Positions 23,434 to 31,183 of a stretch of DNA of 64,000 nucleotides are shown piece by piece. A program made the position numbers and the translations under genes. The stretch comes from Bacteroidota bacterium. GTDB taxonomy: Bacteria > Bacteroidota > Ignavibacteria > Tepidaquicellales > Tepidaquicellaceae. Numbering within the stretch: the stretch's first letter is position 1; the number at the start of each line of letters is the position of its first letter. Under the pieces are notes generated by a model that saw nothing but the letters and a program-made list of their open reading frames with translations, was not told where the DNA came from and ran no database searches. Where the stretch lies: contig JAFDZO010000016.1 of assembly GCA_018266845.1 (NCBI GenBank), positions 24,595 through 88,594 of the forward strand. The letters are read 5' to 3'.

Positions 23434-24033
23434 ATGTTTAAGTCAATCAACAAGTTTATTTTTGTTCTTATTCTCGGTTTATTATTCTGCGGAAAGTCAT
23501 TTTCGCAGGAAAAAAATACTCTAACTACCGATGCGCCTGCCATAGAAAAAACGCAGGAAGAGGGCAAGCTGTATGGCAGCGATGTTAAGCCGGGCACTCC
23601 TGTAGTTGAATTTGCAGACTTAGTTGCTGCGCCTGAAAAATACGATGGCAAGGAAATAGTCGTATCGGGAAATGTAAACGATGTATGCCAGGCAGAAGGC
23701 TGCTGGTTAGTGCTTAGCGATGGTAAGAAAGATGTTCTTGTGAAAACCCTGCATGTTTTTGTAGTTCCCAAAGACTGCTTTAATAACTCAGCTCAGGTGA
23801 ACGGAGTTTTTAAAATTAAAGAAATCAGCGAAGAGCAGGCAAGACATTTGAATGATGAGTCAAAAAATTCAAAGATTAAGTCGGAAGATATTAAAGGACC
23901 CCAAAAGACATTTGTAATTGAGGCTGCCGGAATAAAACTTTCTCAAGGCGGAAAATCAGGCTCCGGCACGGAAAAAGGTTCTTGCTGCGATAAGTCTAAA
24001 AAGAAAGAAGACTGTAAAGACAAAAAGGATTAA
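23434..24033 (+). CDS. Secreted DUF4920 protein with cysteine-rich tail
   Basis: A 199-residue exported protein with signal peptide (IFVLILGLLFCGKSFS|Q, cleaved near residue 24). Residues 50-150 resemble DUF4920, an OB-fold-like domain: GKEIVVSGNVNDVCQAEGCWLVLSDG (about 72-97) is its signature, with two nearby cysteines. The last 30 residues are an unusual low-complexity tail, SGSGTEKGSCCDKSKKKEDCKDKKD, with three cysteines among lysines and acids. Metal binding is possible. A terminator follows 21 nt after the stop. Confidence 0.75.
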   Translation: MFKSINKFIFVLILGLLFCGKSFSQEKNTLTTDAPAIEKTQEEGKLYGSDVKPGTPVVEFADLVAAPEKYDGKEIVVSGNVNDVCQAEGCWLVLSDGKKDVLVKTLHVFVVPKDCFNNSAQVNGVFKIKEISEEQARHLNDESKNSKIKSEDIKGPQKTFVIEAAGIKLSQGGKSGSGTEKGSCCDKSKKKEDCKDKKD

Positions 24034-24054
24034 TAAAAACCAAATATTATCAAT

Positions 24055-24092
24055 AAGGGTGCATAAGATTCTTATTCACCCTTTTTTATTTT
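24055..24092 (+). terminator. Rho-independent terminator after the DUF4920 gene
   Basis: Stem AAGGGTG-ATAAG / CTTAT-CACCCTT, loop ATT, then TTTTTATTTTT. Its T-tract reaches the start of the Nudix gene, so that gene needs its own promoter inside or just after it. Confidence 0.8.
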
Positions 24093-24093
24093 T

Positions 24094-24639
24094 ATGCAGG
24101 AAGAAAAATTCTGGAAGGTAATAGATTCGAAACACGGCTTTAAAGGAAATTGGATAGACTTGAAAGTTGAGCAGATTATTCTTCCTGATGGAAAGCAGAT
24201 TGAATTTGAAGCGCTGAATTATCATAGAGCCGGCGTTGGTGTAGTTGCTGAAAACGAGAGCGGAGAAATCATTCTGGTAAAAAGCTACAGGTATATAAGT
24301 GATACAACTGCATGGGAAATTCCTGCGGGAACTGTTCCGCCGGACCAATCTCATAGAGACTGTATAATTCAGGAACTGAAGGAAGAAGCAGGCTCTACAG
24401 TTAAAGATGAAGATTTAAAATACATAGGAAGCTATTATCCCTCTATAGGTTCAAGTAACCAGATATTTTACTGCTACTATGCAAAAAATGTGAAGAAGAT
24501 TTCGGATGAAATAGATACTAACGAAATACTTGATACAAAGTGGTTTTCTAAGAATGAAATTAAAAGAATGATATTGAATGAAGAAATAAAAGACGGTTTT
24601 ACGCTTGCAGTGCTGATGAAAGTTTTTTTGTTTTGCTAA
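24094..24639 (+). CDS. Nudix hydrolase, ADP-ribose pyrophosphatase-like
   Basis: A 181-residue Nudix protein. The Nudix box lies at about residues 79-101 (AGTVPPDQSHRDCIIQELKEEAGS). The metal-binding E-L-K-E-E core is intact, but the first conserved Glu is Gln and the Arg of R-E is also Gln. A Pro in SYYPSIGSSNQ follows the box at about the ADP-ribose-pyrophosphatase distance, and the N-terminal strand-rich half (about 15-75) matches that subfamily. It probably hydrolyses ADP-ribose or another nucleoside diphosphate derivative. Confidence 0.88.
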   Translation: MQEEKFWKVIDSKHGFKGNWIDLKVEQIILPDGKQIEFEALNYHRAGVGVVAENESGEIILVKSYRYISDTTAWEIPAGTVPPDQSHRDCIIQELKEEAGSTVKDEDLKYIGSYYPSIGSSNQIFYCYYAKNVKKISDEIDTNEILDTKWFSKNEIKRMILNEEIKDGFTLAVLMKVFLFC

Positions 24640-24695
24640 CTAATCTTGGAGATACTCATTATAAGCGTTTTTACTTTTTAAATATAAGCTGCACA

Positions 24696-25436
24696 ATGAA
24701 AAAAATACTTTTTCTGATTTTATTTTTCCAGAGCTGTTTGTTTGCTCAAACAAATTTCGATAAGATGAATAAACTATATAAATCTTATCCTGATTTTATA
24801 GATTCAGCTTCCAATAACACGATATATTTTAAAGACGGTTCTACAATGCAGTTTGATGATGGAGTGGAGAAAGATTATGAAACGATGCTTGATAATCCTG
24901 ATATAGAAGATATGCTTTCAATGAAATATACACCTGGTTCTGAATGGGACTCTCCGCCTCCGAAAAATTTTGAGCCGGGCAGAATACGCAACGAGGATTT
25001 TTTTGCTAAGATGTATGGAGGCTCTGCGAAAGAAGTTGAATCAAATCTTGTAGGAATAAAGTGGATGCCGAAGTCCACTAATGCAACTGTAATGATTACA
25101 AGAGTAAATGGAGTTGATAAAAAACTGAAAGAAGTTTCAGATGAGCTTGATGCCCTGCCTGAAAATTTAAAGAAATATGTAACAACTACGGCTGGGACTT
25201 TTAACTGGAGACCAATTGCAGGAACAAACAGAATGAGTATGCACAGTTACGGAGTTGCAATAGATATAAATACAAAATATTCTGATTACTGGCAGTGGAA
25301 CAAAAGCATGAAATATGTTAACAGAATACCTATGGAAATTGTGGAAATTTTTGAAAAACACGGATTCATCTGGGGAGGTAAGTGGTATCATTACGATACT
25401 ATGCACTTCGAGTACAGACCGGAGCTTTTACCATAA
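24696..25436 (+). CDS. Secreted M15-family peptidase (D-Ala-D-Ala carboxypeptidase-like)
   Basis: I start at 24696, where MKKILFLILFFQSCLFAQ forms a signal peptide; the longer frame from 24633 adds an unlikely leader. The mature 246-residue protein ends with an M15 zinc-peptidase fold: SMHSYGVAIDIN carries the H-x6-D ligands and WYHYDTMHFEYRPEL the last His (HFE), the VanY/M15C pattern. It probably cleaves peptidoglycan cross-peptides in the periplasm. It follows the Nudix gene closely and precedes a T9SS cargo gene. Confidence 0.88.
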   Translation: MKKILFLILFFQSCLFAQTNFDKMNKLYKSYPDFIDSASNNTIYFKDGSTMQFDDGVEKDYETMLDNPDIEDMLSMKYTPGSEWDSPPPKNFEPGRIRNEDFFAKMYGGSAKEVESNLVGIKWMPKSTNATVMITRVNGVDKKLKEVSDELDALPENLKKYVTTTAGTFNWRPIAGTNRMSMHSYGVAIDINTKYSDYWQWNKSMKYVNRIPMEIVEIFEKHGFIWGGKWYHYDTMHFEYRPELLP

Positions 25437-25472
25437 AATTACTTTTATTAATTCATCATATTTCTTTTTAAC

Positions 25473-26552
25473 ATGAAAAAACTAATCATCTTTTTATTTT
25501 TGTTGTTTCTTGCAAATTCTTCATTCTCGCAATATGGCAGCCCGGAAAGCGTTACTTACGATTCAACGGGTAAAAGGTACATCATATCAAATATGAGCAC
25601 AAACAGCCTTCTGCAAAGAAATCAAGATGGAACTGTAACTACATTTGTTACCGGTACATCTTCCCCTCACGGACTGGCAGTTTACAATGGCAATGTATAT
25701 GTCGCCTGCGGCGGCACTGTAAGAGGTTACAGATTATCTGACGCTACTTTAATTCTTAATGTTAATCTTGGCGCAAGTTTTTTAAACGGCATGGATGTAG
25801 ATGCAAACGGAATTTTATATGTTTCGGATTTTTCTGCAAAGAAAATTTACAAAGTGAATACTAATACACAAACGTTCTGGGTATATGTTGCAAATACTGT
25901 TTCCACTCCAAACGGAGTTTGTGTTGATGCTCCAAGAAACAGAGTTTTATTCTGCAACTGGGGAAGTAATGCTCCTGTAAAAGCAATTAACTTAGCCGAC
26001 TCATCCGTTACAACAGTTGCCACTACTTCATACTCAAATTGTGATGGCATAAAAATGGATAGAAATAATAATGTTTACATTTCTACGTGGGGTAGCAGCG
26101 GTGTTATAAAGTATGATGTAAATTTTACCGGCGCGCCGACATTAGTGATAACAGGATTAAGCAGTCCGGCAGATATTTTTGTAAACAAGAAAAGTGATAC
26201 GCTTGCGAGTCCTAATACAGGCAGCAATACTGTTACCTTTCATTTTTTGAACAATCCGACAGGAGTTGAAACCGGAAGCGCAACAGTAAAAGATTTTCAA
26301 TTGTATCAGAATTTTCCGAATCCTTTCAATCCTTCAACATCAATTAGTTTTAATCTTGCAAAGCAGGGATTTGTAAATTTATCCGTCTATAATATAAACG
26401 GAAGATTAGTAAAGGAATTATTGGATGAAAAAATGAATGAAGGAATGCACAGCATTAATTTCAATGCTTCAGATTTGGCATCGGGAATTTATACATACAG
26501 ATTGCAGGCAGAGGGTGTTTCGGTATCAAGAAATATGGTGCTGGTGAAGTAG
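25473..26552 (+). CDS. T9SS-exported beta-propeller protein (SMP-30/NHL-like)
   Basis: A 359-residue protein: signal peptide (LIIFLFLLFLANSSFS|Q), a six-bladed-type propeller at about residues 25-265 with blade patterns such as GLAVYNGNVYVACGG, GMDVDANGILYVSD, GVCVDAPRNRVLFCNW and GIKMDRNNNVYIST, then a T9SS C-terminal sorting domain with NFPNPFNP at 280-287 and a closing beta segment (YTYRLQAEGVSVSRNMVLVK). The propeller resembles gluconolactonase/SMP-30 or NHL lactonase proteins; catalysis is not established. It lies upstream of porX, the T9SS regulator. Confidence 0.9.
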   Translation: MKKLIIFLFLLFLANSSFSQYGSPESVTYDSTGKRYIISNMSTNSLLQRNQDGTVTTFVTGTSSPHGLAVYNGNVYVACGGTVRGYRLSDATLILNVNLGASFLNGMDVDANGILYVSDFSAKKIYKVNTNTQTFWVYVANTVSTPNGVCVDAPRNRVLFCNWGSNAPVKAINLADSSVTTVATTSYSNCDGIKMDRNNNVYISTWGSSGVIKYDVNFTGAPTLVITGLSSPADIFVNKKSDTLASPNTGSNTVTFHFLNNPTGVETGSATVKDFQLYQNFPNPFNPSTSISFNLAKQGFVNLSVYNINGRLVKELLDEKMNEGMHSINFNASDLASGIYTYRLQAEGVSVSRNMVLVK

Positions 26553-26692
26553 TCAGTGTATAATTATTCGTATTAACTTTACAAATGAACTTTTTCTATA
26601 TAAATTCGTTTAAATTATTAGTTTAAAACAAAAATAATACTATGAGAGTGTTTTACCTTTTCTAATTACTTTAATTAAAGAAAGGTAGAATT

Positions 26693-28279
26693 ATGTTAAC
26701 CCAAACAATGTCCGCAGCAGGAAAAAATAACATATTGTGGATTGATGATGAAATCGAGCATCTGAAATCGAACATACTTTATCTGAAAAACAAGGGATAC
26801 AATGTAGATGAAGCAACCAATGGCGAAGACGGAATTTCATTGGTCCGCAACAAAGATTTTGATTTGGTTTTCCTTGATGAAATGATGCCCGGCAAGGGAG
26901 GATTGCAGACTCTCACGGAGTTGAAAGAGTTGCGCCCATCCCTTCCTGTAGTAATGGTAACGAAAAATGAGACTGAAACACTGATGGAAGATGCAATCGG
27001 AAGCAAAATTTCAGACTACCTCATAAAGCCTGTTAATCCTAATCAGGTTCTTCTTGTTTGTAAAAAAATTCTTGAGTCAAAAAGAATAACAGGTAATCAG
27101 GTTTCGCGAGATTATATTCAGGGCTTCAATGAAATTTCCATGTCTCTGATGGATAATCCCAATTGGCAGGATTGGATTGATATTCACGTAAAGATGACAA
27201 ACTGGGAAATGGAGCTTGATGCGCACCCAAATCTCGGACTTAAACAAACACTCACAGACCAGCGTAAAGAATGCAATATAGAATTTTCAAAATTTGTTGA
27301 GAAAAATTACGTTCACTGGGTAAATGAAACGCGCGATAAGCCCGTGCTTTCTAATCAGATTGTTGATAACTATGTTATACCAGAACTTGATAAATATAAA
27401 TCGGTTTTCTTTTTTGTGATTGACTGTATGCGCCTCGACCAGTGGATGGTGATGGAGCGTTATCTTCACGAGTATTTCAAAATTCAAAAAGATTATTATT
27501 ATTCGCTTCTTCCCACGGCAACTCCTTACAGCAGAAATGCAATTTTCGCAGGGTTATATCCTTCTGATTTGGAAAAGCATTACCCCGAGCTATGGAAAAA
27601 AAACGATGACGATGAAAATAGCAAGAACAACTATGAAAAAGAATTTATGCAAAAGCTTCTTGAAAGAAGAAAAATAAAGTTGCGCAACGACCTGAAATAT
27701 ACGAAGATAATGGATTCGGATTTCGGAAGGGGAATAGAAAATAAAATTCAGTCTTACTGTAATAATCACTTAAATGCAATCGTAATAAACTTTGTTGATA
27801 TGATGGCGCACTCTCGAAGTGATTATGCAATATTAAAAGAAATTGCTCCCGATGAATCTGCATACCGCTCGCTTACTGCCTCATGGTTTGAGCACTCATC
27901 GTTTTTCGGAATGCTCCGTCAGCTTGCAAATAAGCCCGATGTGAAAGTAATTATTACTACAGATCACGGAAGCATAAGATGTTTGCATGGTGTGAAAGCT
28001 TTAGGCGATAGGGAGACTTCAACTAATCTTAGATACAAATGCGGAAGAAATGTAAAGGCAGAGCTTCGCAATGCAATTTTCATTAAAGATCCGCTTGAAT
28101 ACAAGCTGCCGAAAAGAAGCGGCATAGTGAACTACATTATTGCGAAAGAAGATTTTTATTTCGTTTATCCGACTGAATATCATAAATATTTGAATCAGTA
28201 CAATGATACGTTTCAGCACGGGGGAATTTCAATTGAAGAAATGATTCTTCCCGTTGTAACTCTGGAACCGAAATTATAA
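26693..28279 (+). CDS. porX: PorX-type response regulator with alkaline-phosphatase-like output
   Basis: A 528-residue protein with an N-terminal receiver domain (residues about 12-130: LWIDDE acidic pair, LVFLDEMMPG with phospho-acceptor Asp62, VTKNE Lys) and a C-terminal PglZ/alkaline-phosphatase-superfamily domain. Catalytic features there are FFFVIDCMRLDQ (about 239-250), the Thr in LLPTATPYSRNAIF (Thr275 or Thr277 as nucleophile) and the metal site TTDHGSIR with GVKALGDRETSTN. In Porphyromonas gingivalis PorX controls T9SS gene expression and hydrolyses oligonucleotides. AAGGTAG at 26682-26688 is one of the few good ribosome sites. No PorY kinase adjoins it; a PhoR-like kinase lies at 62 kb. 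Confidence 0.93.
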   Translation: MLTQTMSAAGKNNILWIDDEIEHLKSNILYLKNKGYNVDEATNGEDGISLVRNKDFDLVFLDEMMPGKGGLQTLTELKELRPSLPVVMVTKNETETLMEDAIGSKISDYLIKPVNPNQVLLVCKKILESKRITGNQVSRDYIQGFNEISMSLMDNPNWQDWIDIHVKMTNWEMELDAHPNLGLKQTLTDQRKECNIEFSKFVEKNYVHWVNETRDKPVLSNQIVDNYVIPELDKYKSVFFFVIDCMRLDQWMVMERYLHEYFKIQKDYYYSLLPTATPYSRNAIFAGLYPSDLEKHYPELWKKNDDDENSKNNYEKEFMQKLLERRKIKLRNDLKYTKIMDSDFGRGIENKIQSYCNNHLNAIVINFVDMMAHSRSDYAILKEIAPDESAYRSLTASWFEHSSFFGMLRQLANKPDVKVIITTDHGSIRCLHGVKALGDRETSTNLRYKCGRNVKAELRNAIFIKDPLEYKLPKRSGIVNYIIAKEDFYFVYPTEYHKYLNQYNDTFQHGGISIEEMILPVVTLEPKL

Positions 28280-28294
28280 TTTTTAGCAAAACTC

Positions 28295-28322
28295 GTAGAG
28301 GCGCAAAGTATTGCGTCTCTAC
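28295..28322. repeat. Palindromic repeat between porX and tsaE
   Basis: Arms GTAGAGGCGCAA / TTGCGTCTCTAC around AGTA, 12 bp with one G-T wobble. Similar GTAGAGACGC palindromes are known as dispersed repeats in other phyla. It begins 15 nt after the porX stop and occupies the place where a tsaE start would be expected. Confidence 0.75.
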
Positions 28323-28339
28323 TGTTTATAATAAATATC

Positions 28340-28786
28340 ATTTCAATCAACAAAATTCTCACATACTCTCCTGAAGAAACTCAGGCAGCCGGTTTTGAGT
28401 TCGCATCTTCTATAATTCTATCTGAGGTAATAGGATTTAAAGGAGAGCTTGGCTCCGGCAAAACGCAGTTTATAAAAGGTATTTGTAAATACTTTAATGT
28501 AAAAGAAGTAGTGAATAGCCCGACTTTTTTGATTGTAAACGAATACAAAGGTGAGAAAAACGGCAAAGAAGCTTTTATAAATCACTTCGATTTATACCGG
28601 CTGAAATCAGATGAAGATTTGTTTTCAATCGGTTTCGATAATTATATTACTTCAAATTCGATTTGTTTAGTTGAATGGTCAGAACTTGCCGAAGAGCATC
28701 TAAATGAAAAATTGAAGACCGTAAGTTTTGATTACGGGGAAAATGAAAACGAAAGAATAATTCAATATGAAGCTCTTACTGCTTGA
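28340..28786 (+). CDS. tsaE: tRNA threonylcarbamoyladenosine biosynthesis ATPase TsaE, non-canonical start
   Basis: TsaE is the P-loop ATPase that, with TsaB and TsaD, makes t6A37 in tRNA. The frame reads ILTYSPEETQAAGFEFA...GFKGELGSGKTQFIKGICKYF...VNSPTFLIVNEY, then HFDLYRL and LVEWSE, which is a full TsaE including the Walker A loop at 28442-28471. The first ATG in frame (28511) lies after the P-loop, so it cannot be the start. Between the porX stop (28277-28279, same frame) and the conserved part there is no ATG, GTG or TTG. I propose ATT at 28340 (148 residues); ATA at 28328 or 28331 is also possible. It overlaps tsaB by 20 nt. Confidence 0.85.
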   Translation: MSINKILTYSPEETQAAGFEFASSIILSEVIGFKGELGSGKTQFIKGICKYFNVKEVVNSPTFLIVNEYKGEKNGKEAFINHFDLYRLKSDEDLFSIGFDNYITSNSICLVEWSELAEEHLNEKLKTVSFDYGENENERIIQYEALTA

Positions 28787-29411
28787 TTCATCTTCTGCAG
28801 CAATTGAGTTTGCAGTTTTTGAAAATGAGAAAGAAACTTTACGGCACGAGCTATCGAAAGATGAAAACGCTGATGCGCTTGTTTATAATATGAGTAAGCG
28901 TTGTAAAGAGTATGAAGTTAGGATTAATGAAATAGATTATGTATCTGTTTCAAATGGTCCCGGCTCTTTTACCGGATTGCGTATTGCTTCCGCTATAGCA
29001 AAAGCAATTTGTTTTGCCTCTGATGCTAAACTGGTTGAGGTAAACTCACTTGACGTTCTTGCAAACAGAGTAGAAACTGAAAAATTAATTGTGCCTCTTA
29101 TTTTTTCAAATTCAAAAACACAGGAATTTTATTTTTCAAAATTTAAGCGCGGTAGTTTACTTGACAGAATTTCACCGTATGAAATTGGCGTTTTGCCCGG
29201 CATAATAAATGATGAAGATTTTTTTGTTTCAAATCAGAGGGTGGAAGGATATGAGGACAAAATCCTCACTTTTGACTCATCCGGCATAATTTCACTTTAT
29301 CAGTTGACGCTTAATTATATTTCACAAAAAAAATTTTCTGACTATAATACATCGGAGCCGTTCTATATGAAAGAATTTGTTCCGCTAAAATCGCAAAAAA
29401 AACTTTTATGA
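28767..29411 (+). CDS. tsaB: tRNA threonylcarbamoyladenosine biosynthesis protein TsaB
   Basis: A 214-residue actin-fold (ASKHA) protein that partners TsaD and TsaE in t6A synthesis. The N-terminal LLLLDSSSAAIEFAV is the phosphate-1 loop; VSVSNGPGSFTGLRIASAIAKAI (residues about 51-73) is the TsaB signature. The C-terminal half (NSKTQEFYFSKFKRGSL) follows family form and length. It starts 20 nt before the end of tsaE and overlaps the next gene by 4 nt, so tsaE, tsaB and the DUF1573-cytochrome gene form one unit. Confidence 0.93.
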   Translation: MKLLLLDSSSAAIEFAVFENEKETLRHELSKDENADALVYNMSKRCKEYEVRINEIDYVSVSNGPGSFTGLRIASAIAKAICFASDAKLVEVNSLDVLANRVETEKLIVPLIFSNSKTQEFYFSKFKRGSLLDRISPYEIGVLPGIINDEDFFVSNQRVEGYEDKILTFDSSGIISLYQLTLNYISQKKFSDYNTSEPFYMKEFVPLKSQKKLL

Positions 29412-30205
29412 ATACAAAGAAATTTTACATAATCTTATTTTCCGTCTTAATATTCGGGTTAATTCTCTCTGTTAATCTGAAAAGCTCCGATATTCTTGGC
29501 AGTGTTTATCATGCCGGCGGACCAAAGTTAAACTTTTCTGAAAAACAAAAAGATTTTGGAAAAATCTTGCAAGGTGATATTGTTCAGTATGAGTTTGACT
29601 TTATTAATGATGGTGATACAACACTGGAAATAACAAACGTTCAAACATCTTGCGGATGTACAGCGGCTACTGTTGGAGAAAAAAATAAATATGCTCCGGG
29701 CGAAAAAGGGAAAATAAGAATTACTTTTAACTCAAACGGAAAAGTCGGAAAAATAGAAAAGACTGTTCTTGTGCAATCAAACTCGCCTGCTCCGAATGAC
29801 CAAATTATACTTACATTGAATTTTGATGTTAAACTTCCCACGGAAGAGGAAAAAAAACATATGATGGTTATGCCGGGCGCTTCAATTTTTGCAGGTGTTT
29901 GTGTTGACTGCCACGTAACCAAAGGTATCGGCAAAATCGGAAAAGAGCTTTTTGATGCCGACTGCGGAATCTGCCACGGTGATGCAAAAGACCACAAGCC
30001 GCATGGTCCTATAGATAAAAATACTATGTCAAAATATTCAGATGACGAACTGATTACATTCATAAAGAACGGCTCACCAACTCAGCCGACAATGATGCCG
30101 GGATTCCATAAAGATAACGGCGGACCTTTAACGACTGATGAAATTATGACTCTAATTGCATACATTCGCAGCGACCTTTCAGTAAACTCTTTTATAAAAG
30201 AATAA
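29408..30205 (+). CDS. DUF1573-cytochrome c fusion protein
   Basis: A 265-residue exported protein. A signal anchor or signal peptide covers residues 6-25 (YIILFSVLIFGLILSVNL). Residues 42-140 are DUF1573, an Ig-like domain with the diagnostic NVQTSCGCTAA (Cys82, Cys84) and FNSNGK segments. The C-terminal ~100 residues carry two haem c sites: CVDCH (165-169) and CGICH (186-190); Met residues in MMPGFH (229-234) could be axial ligands. A periplasmic redox role is inferred. It shares an operon with tsaB by a 4-nt overlap. A hairpin follows the stop. Confidence 0.85.
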   Translation: MNTKKFYIILFSVLIFGLILSVNLKSSDILGSVYHAGGPKLNFSEKQKDFGKILQGDIVQYEFDFINDGDTTLEITNVQTSCGCTAATVGEKNKYAPGEKGKIRITFNSNGKVGKIEKTVLVQSNSPAPNDQIILTLNFDVKLPTEEEKKHMMVMPGASIFAGVCVDCHVTKGIGKIGKELFDADCGICHGDAKDHKPHGPIDKNTMSKYSDDELITFIKNGSPTQPTMMPGFHKDNGGPLTTDEIMTLIAYIRSDLSVNSFIKE

Positions 30206-30216
30206 TAGCTTTTTTT

Positions 30217-30239
30217 CCGCCTCTCACACCAAGAGGCGG
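30217..30239 (+). terminator. Hairpin after the DUF1573-cytochrome gene
   Basis: Perfect stem CCGCCTC / GAGGCGG with loop TCACACCAA, preceded by seven T and followed by T-rich sequence (ATTTCCATCCTTTTT). Termination is likely rightward and possible leftward. Confidence 0.7.
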
Positions 30240-30307
30240 ATTTCCATCCTTTTTGAGTCTCAATTAATAAGCATTCTTTATTACTATCAAAATTGAAAAA
30301 AACCTTG

Positions 30308-30315
30308 TAAATTTA
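30308..30315 (+). promoter_or_regulatory. Candidate -7 promoter box of accD
   Basis: TAAATTTA ends 4 nt before the accD ATG, the same spacing as before icd. It would give a nearly leaderless mRNA. Confidence 0.35.
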
Positions 30316-30319
30316 GCGA

Positions 30320-31159
30320 ATGGCATGGTTTAAGCGAAATAAAGAAAATATTCAGACGGAAACGCCTAAGCAAGATGTTCCTGACGGGATGTGGATAAAA
30401 TGCCCCGAATGCAGCGAGCTTATGCACCGCAAGCAGTGGGAGGCAAATTCTTATCTATGTATAAAATGCGACCACCATTTTAGAATCGGAAGCAGTGAGT
30501 ATTTTAAGCTGATTATTGATGAAGACACTCTGAAAGAATTTGACAAAAAAATGAAATCGGTTGACCCTCTTCATTTTACAGATACAAAGCCCTACGCTAA
30601 AAGAATAGATGATACCATAAAGAAAACCGATTTGCATGATGCAATACGAACGGCAACGGGAGAGATAAACGGCAAAGATGTTGTAATTGCTTGCATGGAT
30701 TTTGATTTCATAGGCGGAAGTATGGGCAGTGTTGTCGGCGAAAAAATCAGCAGGGCAATAGATAAGGCTATAAAAAATAAATGTCCTCTAATTATCATTT
30801 CTTCAAGCGGCGGCGCGAGGATGATGGAGGGGGCAATTTCCTTAATGCAATTGGCGAAAACAAGCGCAAAGCTTGCAAAACTTGACGAAGAAAAAATTCC
30901 TTACATTTCTTTATTAACAAATCCTACTACCGGGGGGGCATCCGCATCCTACGCTATGCTTGGCGATTTTAATATTGCAGAGCCAAAAGCGCTAATTGCG
31001 TTTGCAGGCCCGAGAGTGGTAAAACAGGCGACCGGAAAAGAGCTTCCGAAAGGATTTCAGAAGTCTGAGTTTTTGTTAGAGCACGGCTTTATAGATTTTA
31101 TTGTTAACCGTAAGGATTTAAAACAGAAGTTATCACAGCTTTTAGGTTTAATCAGTTAA
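30320..31159 (+). CDS. accD: Acetyl-CoA carboxylase carboxyltransferase subunit beta
   Basis: AccD pairs with AccA to move the carboxyl group from biotin on AccB to acetyl-CoA, the first step of fatty acid synthesis. The 279-residue protein has the N-terminal zinc finger (CPEC at about 28-31, CIKCDHHF at about 47-54), then the crotonase-fold core with [17 protein letters not shown] (about 127-143), [17 protein letters not shown] (about 161-177) and the acyl-CoA segment [18 protein letters not shown] (about 198-215). Length is normal. accA is not in the window. The downstream panC starts 24 nt beyond. Confidence 0.97.
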   Translation: MAWFKRNKENIQTETPKQDVPDGMWIKCPECSELMHRKQWEANSYLCIKCDHHFRIGSSEYFKLIIDEDTLKEFDKKMKSVDPLHFTDTKPYAKRIDDTIKKTDLHDAIRTATGEINGKDVVIACMDFDFIGGSMGSVVGEKISRAIDKAIKNKCPLIIISSSGGARMMEGAISLMQLAKTSAKLAKLDEEKIPYISLLTNPTTGGASASYAMLGDFNIAEPKALIAFAGPRVVKQATGKELPKGFQKSEFLLEHGFIDFIVNRKDLKQKLSQLLGLIS

Positions 31160-31183
31160 AATTTTCAAATTAAAACTTCAGGA

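Noticed and set aside
26779..27006. Minus-strand frame opposite the PorX receiver domain
   Set aside because: Low-complexity antisense shadow of a conserved domain.
28511..28786. A 91-residue gene starting at ATG 28511
   Set aside because: This is the C-terminal part of tsaE. The Walker A motif lies upstream in the same frame, so the true start must be earlier.
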